This document shows, piece after piece, positions 13,423 to 26,399 of a stretch of DNA of 64,000 nucleotides. Made by a program: the position numbers and the translations under genes. The stretch spans positions 620,001 to 684,000 of the forward strand of contig JAJFZO010000087.1 in NCBI GenBank assembly GCA_021397835.1, written 5' to 3'. This stretch comes from Moringa oleifera (Eukaryota; Streptophyta; Magnoliopsida; Brassicales; Moringaceae). How positions within the stretch are numbered: position 1 is the stretch's first letter; each line of letters starts with the position of its first letter. The notes beneath the pieces were generated by a model. It worked only from the letters and a program-made list of their open reading frames with translations. It did not search any database and was not told the origin of the DNA.

Positions 13423-14260
13423 GAACTTATGCTATATTGCCTAAATTAAACTAATGCTGCATGGACCGTGGATTTTGTGGATAAATAACAAGGCAGTTCC
13501 AGGATCTCGTGGCGAATGTGTAGAGACTTGTTTGTTTCAATAAGATCACAACTTTCGTGATATGATTCTGTCAAATTGGAACTTTGTGATTCTGTTATGT
13601 TATAGATAAAAAAGGAGCCCCATTTCTTGTGCAAAGCATTAAATGTTGTATCTTCTTTGCATTTATTTACATACATAACATGTCATATTTTTTTCAAAAG
13701 AATTAAGTTAATCTCATCAAATATTAAATTTGAGAGGTATCCTTGAAAAAAAATTTAATTTTAATTTTAAAAATAAATATAAATTATAATTTATTAATTG
13801 TGTTTATATTAAATTTTGATTCAAAATGGTAATAAAAAGTTAAAAATATTTGCATTGTTGAAATGATTATGAGATAATCTAAATAAATTTTTTATTTCAT
13901 ATTTATGTTTAAACTTAAGTAATTTTTAATTCACCAATTATTTTTCATAAATTTTCAAAATTTTGAAAACATAAAGTTTAAAAAAATATTTTTATTTTTT
14001 AAAAAATTAAAATTTTTATGATAATAATTTAAATATTTTATAAAAATATTTCAATAAATTTTTTATAAAATGTTTCTGATTTACTTATTTTAAATATTAT
14101 TTTTTAACAAAATTCAATTTAATTCAAATGGTTAAATTAAAGTTTGTTTAGTAGCTTCCTATCACGTGGTTTTGTTGAGAATGAAAGAGCATAACGCTAG
14201 AGTTAATAGGAATATGGATCCAATGTTCAACCCGGATTCGACCCAATAACGACACGGTTT
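13423..14260. other. AT-rich intergenic stretch between SBE I and DPMS1
   Basis: The first 250 bases are probably the SBE I 3' UTR. From about 13680 to 14150 the DNA is almost pure A/T with long runs of A and T. I see no coding potential there. Confidence 0.6.
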
Positions 14261-14268
14261 AGTAGGAA

Positions 14269-14288
14269 TGGGCCGTGGAGTAGGCCCA
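14269..14288 (+). promoter_or_regulatory. Paired site II (TCP-binding-type) elements upstream of DPMS1
   Basis: TGGGCC lies at 14269-14274 and its reverse complement GGCCCA at 14283-14288, about 215 bp upstream of the DPMS1 start codon. Paired TGGGCY elements are known TCP-factor sites in promoters of growth-linked plant genes. Function here is inferred from motif and position only. Confidence 0.5.
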
Positions 14289-14502
14289 TTATTTCGGATA
14301 AATCTGATCCTTTGGACCCAACAATGGCGGATTTTTAAAAAAGGAAGGAAAGGTGTTAAGGCACCCATCATTCAGCTTGAGTCCTACGGGAACTGAGCCG
14401 TATAGCGGGATCGAAGTTTGATCTGTCCCTGAAGAAGCCGAAGCTCGATCAATCAGTAGAAGAGGCTTTGAATTGTCGGAGTTCAATAAAGGCAGAATAA
14501 CG

Positions 14503-17095
<2,593 letters not shown>

Positions 17096-17692
17096 GATTC
17101 TGAGATACACAGACTGATCTTTTTCACTTTTTACACTGATCTTCTTAATTTATTTGCTTTCCAAATTTTTAATTTTGAATTTGAACAATGAATAGAGACC
17201 ATGACCATACGGTACAGATTTGAGCAAACAATTCACATACACAACCATGATTCTTCAGTTGATAAATACGCATTGCTTGATCTTTTCGTTCAGATCATTA
17301 ACTTTCATCGATTTTGGTTTCTTCTCTGTGAGCCTTTAATGTAACAGTGAAAGTAAGTGGTTCATGGAAAGGGCTGTTCAGATTTTCAATATAGATATGG
17401 AAGATGGATTCTCAAGATTGTAATCTCCCCTGCACTTCTGTTTGGCAGTCGAGAAAATATTCATTCAACCAGTTCTTTCTATGTTCAGTGGGTGTCAACC
17501 TATGTTTGGTATGCCAAGAATTCACAAAAAAAAAAGACATGAATTTTAGTATATACCAGACATTACCAATATCTACTGCAAACCAGAAAGAAAAGCAAGA
17601 TTTAATCCATCAAAATTTAGGCCAATCCAAAAGGCTAATGGATCCTGAAAAGGAAAACCAAACACCCTACAACAGCTAAAGTCTAGATGTTT
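17096..17692. other. Convergent 3' ends of DPMS1 and the uncharacterised basic-protein gene
   Basis: About 600 bp between the DPMS1 stop codon and the stop of the opposing gene. It probably holds both 3' UTRs. The short open frames at 17357-17679 look like chance. Confidence 0.55.
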
Positions 17693-18408
17693 TCAGATTT
17701 TCCTGACTCTTCTTGCAGTTATGGTTTTCCTCTCGCTTGCCATCACAGATCTCTCAGAATTCACAGCCAGAGGCGGCTTCTTGTTTTCTTTGCTCATGCT
17801 TCTCAGCAAGTACCTGGGCTGCTGCTCGCTTCTCTCCACAGAGTACGCAGCAGACACAGACTTCCTCAGGCTCTCAAGCTTCTTCGCATCCCTCCTCTTG
17901 CTGGGCCCCACTGTCACGCCGAGATTGTACGGAGTCCTCAACTCCTCCACTGTATCGCCTTTCTTCCTCTTCAGCCTCTCGTTCCTCCTTGCCGAGTACT
18001 CGTCGTAGAACCTCCCTCTCTCAAACAGAGGACTCGAATTAGCACTCAGACTATCAGTGGACCCAGCGGCGTCTGCTTCTCCCTTTCCGAATTCATCGCG
18101 AACCATCTTCGCTAGAGCGCGTAGCTCGCATGAAATGGTGCGGTATTCGGGTCGGAGGTCCGATTCTTCGACGTCCCACGAACGGGTCGGCTTCTGGGTT
18201 CTCGTTAAAGAACCTGCGACAAAGAAAAGGTTTTGACTCCTGACAAACACACAAAAATAAAAACATAAAAAAGAATACATAGCGGTTCAAGAAATTCACC
18301 TGGTGGAGTCTGCAGAGAGGCTGAGTTTGATTGCAGTACCCGACGGGATCGTAGCCGGATCGGCGATCTAGGCAGCGGAGGTTTGCGAGAAGGTTTCATC
18401 CTAGACAT
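17693..18408 (-). CDS. Uncharacterised basic, Ser/Arg/Lys-rich protein (209 aa, two exons)
   Basis: Two minus-strand exons, 18408-18300 and 18213-17693, join across a clean 86-bp GT-AG intron to encode 209 residues. I do not recognise the family. The protein is strongly basic: the N-terminus is MSRMKPSRKPPLPRSPIRLR, there is a cluster NERLKRKKGD in the middle, and the end is TARRVRKI. It contains many Ser-Pro, Arg-Ser and Lys-Arg pairs and no predicted transmembrane segment or signal peptide. The stretch TPYNLGVTVGPSKRRDAKK looks like the most constrained part, because it is less biased in composition. The basic clusters would fit a nuclear or nucleic-acid-associated protein, but that is only composition-based. 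Higher GC content than the flanks and the clean splice structure support a real gene. Start chosen as the first ATG of the open frame. Confidence 0.75.
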
Positions 18409-20029
18409 CTGGTGCCTTTCAATTCAAAGAAGTAACTGCTCGTCGAGAAAGAAATGAAGGGTAAGTTAGATATTAAGAAGATCAGAAGAGACCGGCGAGG
18501 AGCGGATGCTTACCTCTGTGTTTTGAATCTTGACCGACTTATTCTTTCTCTGTTTTCTCTTCGTCTCTTCTCTTTGGCTGATCTGGTTTGGCCTTTTCGC
18601 CTTTTTCTCTGTGCGCATTGGTCTTATTGTCAGGCCAGTGGGTCGGTTTCAATTTGGGTCATTAGATGGGCAGCGCCTGCAACGGTCATATTTCTTATCT
18701 GACGGTCTCAGATTATTTGATTTCAAACGGTGTCTTAGGTATTAATAAGGGTTGATATCTTTCTTAAAATATCAATAATTTCCCTTAATTATTGGGTATT
18801 AAAAAAAAGTAAACATTTGAATTGCAGTATCTTTTACACAAATATTTTCCAAAATTAAAGTTTTTTATTATAATGCCATTCCAAGCTCAAATAGATTAGA
18901 CTGAGCGCATTTTTGAAGTTATTGTTAGATTAATGGTTAATGAGTCTTCTAATAATTTGATTGAGCTGAAATTATTTATTTGATAAATGAAAAAAAATCA
19001 TAAATGTTAAATTTTGAATCGGATCAATCATAACAATTTTTTAGAACTAATTAAATAGAATAATAAATCAAATGCTTTTGTTTCATTTAAATTAAATTAA
19101 ATTTAGATATAAAATTTCATAGATGTACAAATTTAATCGATCAAAACAAACTAGATCATATATCATTTTTAATATACACATTCTTTATAAGTTAATTCAT
19201 CAAACAAAAGTAATTAAAGTTATATATTAATTAATATTTTTAATTAAATATTATTAATATTATTTAAAAATTTATTTTATAATTAAATGATAACATATAT
19301 TACTCATTAATATTTTTAATTTCAATATTACACAAAAAATATATTAAATTTATTATATGATAAATATCTTAAAAGATTGAAATCATTAGTTTAATAGTTT
19401 TTTATATAATTTTTATTAACATTTATTTAGTATGCTAAGATTTACTTATTTATTTATATTATTTTAAGAAAATAATAAATAATATCATTTATCAAATTAA
19501 TTTGTATAAAATTTATTGAGTTGAATCACATATAACTAGTTTAAAACTCATTAAATTGATCAATATAAAGTCCAATAAAATAATATGGTTAACAAAAACT
19601 ATGGATAAATCATGTGTTATATATTTTTCAAATGGATGACTTTAATCCAATTCATTATCGTGAAAAAAAATATTCGATATTATAAGAATCAAACTTAAAT
19701 CATAATTTCGTAACTTAGAACCATTCTATTATCAACCCTAACATTTCATTAACAGATGCCAAAATAAAAATAATTTTTAATATTATATTTTTATTAATTT
19801 AATAAAATATTAATATATACTAATAAATAAATACAATGTGAAGAAAATATTTTTTAAAAATCTGAACCTTACTCTTATTATAATTTACATTAATTTAGTT
19901 AATTTAAATTTATATTCAGATTTTTATATTGATTCAGTTTGAACATTGATTTAAATAATTATAAAAAAATTAATAATATTTTATTATTAAAATGACTAAA
20001 AACAATTTAAATAAATTTCTATATTTTAT

Positions 20030-20260
20030 TTTTAACTTATCTTCAAAATTTTAATAATTTTTTACACATGAATTATTTTTTACAAATTTTTTAAAATTTT
20101 AATAATATAAAATTAAAAATGCATATTTTTTATATAAAAAATAAAAAAAAATTATTGTATTAACTTAAACCTTTTTTTTATGTAAGAAAGTTCATATCAA
20201 AATATATTATATAAGATTTTTAATTTAAATATCTTTAATTTTTTAATTGTTTAAATTAAT
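20030..20260. repeat. Copy of a dispersed AT-rich repeat family
   Basis: This block resembles 34330-34530 along its length. A 27-base stretch at 20094-20120 is identical to 34387-34413, and a 29-base stretch at 20217-20245 is identical to 23480-23508 and nearly identical at 28133 onward. Low sequence complexity weakens the case for each match alone, but the order of the matching segments is kept. Confidence 0.55.
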
Positions 20261-21200
20261 TTAAAATTTTAAATCAAATCAGTAAAAATTTTAAATTTTT
20301 TATATATTTATTTTATAATAAAAATCTCATAAAATCTTGATATTTATCTTATATTATCAATCAAATTTTTGTATATTTAAAAAGTGATAAATCAAATGTT
20401 AATCTATCAATTTGCTTTAAATTGAATTTTATCAAAAAAAATTAACAATTGAGAATATACAAATTAAAGATCTTTTGTAGCCAATTTTGACTTTAAACTC
20501 TTTATTGATGTAAAGAAATATTTAAATTACACTGCAAACAATTTTAAAATTTTTCAGTACTGAAAAAAAATATATATATTAAAATTTTAAAAATTTATAA
20601 AAAAATAAATTATGTATTAAAAATTATTTAAATTTGAAATATCGATCAAAATATGAAGTAAAAATTTTATTTAAATTATTTTGGAGATATTTTAACAATA
20701 AAAATACTTTAATTATTCCTAATTAATTGAGTTAAAATTTAATTTGAAGTAAATTGATTAATCAATATTTGATCTATTATTTTTTAAAGGTACAAATTTA
20801 TATATTATATATTACATATTTTATAATATAATATAATAAATTATAAAAATGATTTTTTTAAAATAATATTAACATAAATTAAGTTGATACAAACCAAAGT
20901 ATTCCATCACCGTTGATTACTTCATGATAGTGAGAGGGCATACTAACTTATGACAACAAAAACCTTCAAGTTACTTTGGGACTTATAATCTAGTTTTAAA
21001 AGTTATGGATTGCATTAATCGCAAGCACAATGCAACTCGAGTGATCACTCCATGATAGTGATCAGGCAAATTGGCAAACAAAATGTTTTTTAAAAAATAA
21101 ATTTATCCAAAAGATTATATAAAGTTTAAATAATTTAAATTTTTAAATATATTTTTTAAAGTGAATTAAAATCTTTAAAAGATAATCTCATATAATATAT

Positions 21201-21592
21201 CAACAATAATTAATATCAAAACGAATAATATTTTGCATGGTTTTAATATAGATTTTCATCACTAATAAACAAAATCTTATAGTGTGTCAATAAAGATCAG
21301 CATCAAAATAGATAATATTATATGTATTTTCGATACATAATTCTTATCATCAACTTTAAGTATCATTTCAGAATATAAATAATACTTAAAATTTTGTGTG
21401 TGCTAATACTTACGAGATGGAGATGTATCCACACTCAACTTGCATGTATTTTATAGGTTTTTATCTTTTATATATCTGTGGGTGAGGTCAAGCATATCAC
21501 CAAAATCAGGACACATGTTGCATGAACCATCATAGTTGATATTCAAAATTGTTAATAGAAATTTGTATTTTCACAAAATATTATCTATTTTG
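21201..21592. repeat. Imperfect tandem duplication plus inverted copy
   Basis: Two imperfect units about 87 bp apart start near 21201 and 21287; each contains ATCAAAA followed by GATAATATT-like sequence. The 16-base word CAAAATAGATAATATT at 21304-21319 recurs inverted at 21577-21592. This could be the remnant of a foldback or MITE-like element. Confidence 0.45.
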
Positions 21593-22199
21593 GATGAAAT
21601 CATATAATTTTATTATCTTTTCAAAAGTTATATTATAATCATGGTTAGTATTTTAATACATATATATTATAATATTAAAATATAATTAAAAATATATTTA
21701 ATCTAATTTATAAATAGGTAATTTATTATATAAAATCTTAAATTATATCTTCACAAAATAAATTTTAATATTTAAAAAATAAAAAATTATGGATATTTCA
21801 TTGTTAAAATATATAAAAAATTATTGAAATAATTTTTATACACTTTATTTTAAATTTATTATAAAATTTAAATAATTTCAATTCACAAAGTTAATTTTTA
21901 TATTTTTTTAAAAAATATCAATAATATATATTTTTAAAAATTTTATTTTTTTATGATAGTTATTTAAATGTTAAATAAAAATTCTATAAAATTTTGATAT
22001 TTATTTTACATATGAGCAATATATGAAAACTAATCCTAAATTAATGTTTAGATAATTTTGTTAACAGAGAACTGAACTTTGTGATAGAGGGCAATGATGA
22101 GATTTTACAAAATACCCATTTTCTTCTTCGCCTCTCTCTCTCCTTCTCCATTCTCCTCCTCTCTTGCTTGTCCACCATTAATTGCCTGATGCTCCAGGC

Positions 22200-22444
22200 C
22201 TACCTCCTCCTAAGCCTGCAAGATTTCTCGGACTACCCCTTTAATGTATCGGGTAATCAAAGACCAATTCCCAGGTCCATATCTCTCCACAAGCCAAGTT
22301 AGAATCCGAACCTCCTCCGCCCACGGACCTTTTGATGATCTCCAGCTTGTTCCCATCTCTGGACAACTTATCAGAGAATGAAGACACCAAAGAAGAAGTG
22401 TCAGAGAACGACGCAGACGAAGAACACCTGCTAACTGCTTCCAC
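22200..22444 (-). pseudogene. R2R3-MYB pseudogene fragment (MYB25/MYB109-like N-terminus)
   Basis: Read on the minus strand, the fragment starts with an ATG at 22444 and a Ser-rich N-terminus. The MYB R2 repeat follows in another frame: KGPWAEEVRILTWLVERY, then GPGNWSLITRYIKG. A third frame continues with SEKSCRLRRR and stops at 22200-22202. In intact members of this MYB subgroup (S22 and the MYB25/109 relatives) these pieces form one frame: KGPW, then GRSGKSCRLRWCNQL. At least two frameshifts and a stop are therefore present, and the second MYB repeat and C-terminus are missing. It cannot make a functional MYB factor. It may be the remnant of a local duplicate. Confidence 0.8.
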
Positions 22445-23800
22445 TCATAGATAATTCGCAAACACAGAAGAGTCCTTAACTAGTAGCCAGTGGACAAAGC
22501 AACAAACTTTACATAGAATGAAAATAGTAGACACGTTGAAGCTTATATATACATAGATACAGAGAGAGATTACATATGTTAATTAATAACTGGGTATACA
22601 CATTTTTCTTCCCAAGGCTTAGGGATCTCATGATTCTGGGAACATCCGTGTTGCTCCATGGCCGCCAAGATCGTCCTTATAAAGAACACTTTCATCTACC
22701 CAAAGAGGAGCATAACCAAAAATGTTCTTGGAGTCCAACTCACAGGCCCAGTTCATCTAGATCCTGGATTTGCAGAGCTAGTTCAAGTTGCAGAATAAAA
22801 GTTGCCATCTTCACGTACCAAAACAATATCAGGCTCCCTGTTAGTAACGGCAACTGATCCAGACAGGACCATTATTGTCCACAATAGTCCTTGCACAAGC
22901 TTGTGTACGTTAGCATCAGATGAACTTTTAATGGGTAAGCCTCTTGCACTCAGTTTTGAATCTGTAGGTTGACATTAATTCTAGTTGTTAAAGAATTCTC
23001 AAAAAAAAAAAAAAAAAGGACCATCTCCTTTACATTCATTTTACATGTTCCTGGGGCTAAAATCCATCCAAAAGTTTCCCTATTTTTCACCTTTTGTTCC
23101 CATTAATTCCAGCATTATATCTTATTTAATGAGACAAATGGTACACCTGATGGTTTCTTTCAATGTTGAACAACCATTAACTATATGGAAGATAAAGAAA
23201 TTAAATCAGTTTCAAAGAAATTAAATAATCTGCGATCAGAGACCAAAAAAGAACATGCCAAGAGAAAGAAGAAAATCAAAGTTTCAGTTTACGTAGAAAA
23301 TGTTTTTAATGACGTTAGAGTGGAAGATTTGATTCATTAATTAATGATAAATCAAAGTTTATTTAAATATTAAGGTTGGATTTATTTTACTTGATGATAT
23401 AAAATTTTATGATACTTTTACCAATGAATATTTATTTATATATTTAAAAATTTTCAGAATTAAAAACTCAATATATAGGTTTTTAATTTAAATATCTTTA
23501 ATTTTTTATAAAAATTTATTGATAGATTAAGATTTGATTTATTATTTTTAAATATATTTAAAATATAAAATAAATATCATAATTTTATATGACTTTTAAT
23601 TTTTATAAATTTTTATCCGAAAGCCAAATATAAAATAAAGTTAAAACTACTCATTCAAAGCAATCCCAAAATTGTCAAGCTGCAAAGAATAAATTTCATT
23701 GATTATCTCACCCAAGTTGAGATCATTCAGCGCACATTGACTAGCTAGAGATGCAGTAGTTGGGTCCATGTTTGAAGATTCAAAACATTAATTGAATTAA
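22445..23800. other. Intergenic region upstream of the P450
   Basis: The part at about 22600-22930 has a more balanced base composition than its flanks. It has a plus-strand reading frame of about 45 codons starting near 22660, then a stop and more open frame, which suggests another degraded gene piece, but I cannot name it. From 23280 to 23650 the sequence is AT-rich and contains a copy of the dispersed repeat word at 23480-23508. Confidence 0.45.
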
Positions 23801-23816
23801 TCCTGCTCTACCTCTC

Positions 23817-23824
23817 TATATAAA
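23817..23824 (+). promoter_or_regulatory. TATA box of the P450 gene
   Basis: TATATAAA lies about 150 bp upstream of the start codon, with a GA-rich leader (about 23950-23975) ending right at the ATG. This is a good plant TATA box by sequence and position. Confidence 0.6.
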
Positions 23825-23975
23825 GAATCCACACACTCTTGTCATCGCACCCATCACACAAAGGCCCTGAGCAACCTACTCGCCGTCTCACGCTCTTCCC
23901 TTTCGTTTTCTTTTGAGCTCTCTCCTTCGTTACCCATAGAGAGCGACGCAGGGAGGGGGAGAGAGAGAGAGAGAG

Positions 23976-26205
23976 ATGTCTTCTGTTTGGCTTTACGTTT
24001 TCTCTCTGTTCATTGTGAGCGCGGTACACTTGATTTACAGATGGAGGAACCCTAAATGTAATGGTAAGCTTCCTCCGGGTTCCATGGGTTATCCTTTTAT
24101 AGGAGAAACCCTTGAGTTCCTTGTTCCCAGCAGGTCCATAGACGTCCCTCACTTCGTCAAGAAGAGAATGGAAAAGTAAGCTCATCACTTAATTACATCT
24201 GTGGAACTTCTTAATTAACGAAAGATCAAATGTTTGATCAGTTGATTCTTTTTTCTGTCTTTGCTCATAAGCTCAGGCATGGATCTTTGTTTAAGACGAG
24301 CTTGGCGGGTCGGCCGGTGGTGGTGTCGTCGGATCCTGAATTCAATTACTACCTTTTCCAGCAAGAAGGGAAGCTGGTGGAGCTCTGGTACATGGACTCC
24401 TTCGCTAAGCTTCTTAAGCAGGATATCACCACTACAACTGGTTACGTGCACAAGTATCTTAGGAACTTGATTTTGAGTCACTTTGGGCCTGAAGCTCTCA
24501 AGGAGAAGCTCTTGCCTCTGCTTGAAGATGCCTTGAACCGTCGCTTGCATGAGTGGTCTAAGCGACCCTCCGTAGAAATGAAAAGCGGCACTGCAGCTGT
24601 AAAATCTTTCAAACCCTTTTCCTGAATTTCATTTTCTTTTCATGGGCACTCTTTTCTCTTAGAGTTTCTTCTTTTTCTTTTTTTTTCCCCCTCGGGAAAA
24701 CGCAGATGATATTCGACTTTGTTGCCAAACTGTTGTTCAGTTATGAATCAAAGGAATCTGGGGAAGATATCGGCCGAAGTTTTTCAAACTTCTTGCAAGG
24801 CCTTATGTCTTTCCCGGTCAATCTGCCCGGCACGGCTTACCGGAAATGTTTACACGTAACTATCTCCGATCAACCTTCCTTTCGGATCATGTAAGCTTCT
24901 TATAACTTGAAGAATCTGTACTTAAACATGCAGAGCCAGAGAAAGGTGGTGAAACTGATAACTGAGCTGCTGGAAGAGAGACGGCGGACTTACCCAGAAG
25001 GTCGCAAGGGAGACTTTCTTGATCAAGTTGTGGAAGACATGAAAACAGAGCCGTTTTTGACAGAAGAATTCGCCATTTATATGATGTTCGGTCTCCTCCT
25101 AGCTAGCTTTGAGACCATATCCTCTACGATCGCTTTGGCCATTAAGTTCCTCACTGATAACCCTTCGGTGGTTCAAGAACTAACGGTTGGAATTTGCAGC
25201 TTCTAATGCCTCAACTTAGCCCTTAAGAGGTCTGTGAATCGAAACTTCTTTAATTTTTTTTGTTGTTTAATTTTCTGTTCAGGAGGATCATGAAAGGATT
25301 CTGAAGAGCAGAGAAAATCCAAATTCTAAGCTTGTGTGGAAGGAATACAAGTCCATGACGTATACCCATTATGTGAGTTTGTTCGGCTTCTCCTTCGTCG
25401 TCTTCTTCTTCTGCTGCTGCACGCTTTCGCTTCCGCTTCTCCTTCTTCTTCTGCTTCTGCTTCTATCTGGTTCTGCTTCTATCTGCTTCTTCTCTTTCTT
25501 CTTCTTCTTCTTGTACGTTTTCCTCCTTTCGTACGCCTTCTTCTTCTAGCTGGTCTTTCCCTTTTCGTCTTCTTCTTACTCTTCTTTAATGGAGTACTGA
25601 AAATTACAGGTGGTCAACGAATCGCTAAGGTTAGCAAGTGTTGCTCCTGGAATACTGAGAAGGGTCCTTAAGGACATTCACGTTGACGGTAAAATTAATT
25701 TAATGGAATTAACGATTAATTTTGTCAGAAAATATATCATACCAATCAGTCAAGTTTCGGTAAAATCTGAAGGAATTTTAATTAATTTCTTGCAGAATAT
25801 GTAATTCCAAAGGGCTGGACCATCCTGGTCGTTCCGGCTGCAGTTCAATTAAATCCCAAAACTTACCAAGATCCTCTCACCTTCAATCCATCCCGATGGA
25901 AGGTAGAAGTTCGTCCATCCTTAATTATACACAATCATTTATTTAATCACATTAGTTCATTATCTTAATTTAATTTTTCTCATTTTAACCTATAGTCTAC
26001 TAACTACTTTTTAAAATTAATGCATAATTTTTTTTATATAAAAAAATAGAACATGGGAGCCAATGCCACGGCAAAGAATTTCATAGCATTCGGGGGAGGT
26101 TCAAGGTCATGTGCCGGGGCAGAGTTTAGTAAGGTCATTATGGGCATGTTTTTGCATGTCCTCGTCACAAAATACAGGTATTCGTACATATTTTTAGTTT
26201 GTATT

Positions 26206-26244
<39 letters not shown>

Positions 26245-26382
26245 TAGGTGCACCATCTAAATGGATTAATTCAGTAATTTGGTTATTAAACTAGGTGGAC
26301 CAAAATCAAAGGAGGCGATGTCAATCGGTCACCGGCTTTAGGATTCGGCCAAGGGTTCCACATCAGGGTTACCGAGAAGTAG
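23976..26382 (+). CDS. Cytochrome P450, CYP87 family (CYP87A-like)
   Basis: Haem monooxygenase anchored in the ER by an N-terminal hydrophobic helix (about residues 3-20), followed by the Pro-rich hinge KLPPGSMGYPF. Exons: 23976-24175, 24277-24598, 24706-24855, 24934-25185, 25283-25372, 25610-25688, 25796-25902, 26050-26177 and 26295-26382, giving 471 residues and nine exons, as I expect for CYP87A. The I-helix motif is ASFETIS (281-287), the K-helix ExxR is ESLR (342-345), and the haem-binding motif is FGGGSRSCAG with Cys421. All key residues are present, so the gene looks intact. CYP87 members act on triterpenoid or sterol skeletons in several plants, and a rice CYP87A is auxin-responsive; the substrate here is unknown. 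It sits alone in repeat-rich DNA between a MYB remnant and the acyl-activating enzyme. Introns carry a TTC-rich tract (25395-25560) and a (TA)15 run. Confidence 0.94.
25395..25560 (+). repeat. Pyrimidine-rich TTC/TCTGCT minisatellite in P450 intron 5
   Basis: The intron between exons 5 and 6 is dominated by CTTCTT and TTCTGCTTCTATCTG units, with the latter phrase repeated back to back. It is intronic and probably length-variable. Confidence 0.75.
26211..26240. repeat. (TA)15 microsatellite in the last P450 intron
   Basis: Thirty bases of perfect TA repeat lie inside the 117-bp last intron of the P450 gene. Confidence 0.85.
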
Positions 26383-26399
26383 CGGTTCTATACAAAGAA

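Larger units (their letters stand above)
18780..22080. other. AT-rich gene-free region, probably degraded repeats
   Basis: About 3.3 kb of very A/T-rich sequence with stop codons in every frame. It holds blocks that recur elsewhere in the window (see repeats near 20030-20260 and 21201-21592). Between about 20900 and 21070 the composition is less extreme, and a short phrase around CATGATAGTGA occurs twice (near 20922 and 21048). No intact element or coding region is visible. Confidence 0.7.

Noticed and set aside
17713..18115. Plus-strand open frames of up to 142 codons over the basic-protein gene
   Set aside because: They are antisense to a spliced minus-strand gene and have the Ser/Leu/His bias typical of shadow frames.
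18780..22080. LTR retrotransposon in the AT-rich region
   Set aside because: No terminal direct repeats, primer-binding site, polypurine tract or polymerase-like reading frame could be seen.
25334..25671. Two overlapping Leu/Phe/Ser-rich open frames in the P450
   Set aside because: They are translations of a TTC-rich intron tract, not a protein.
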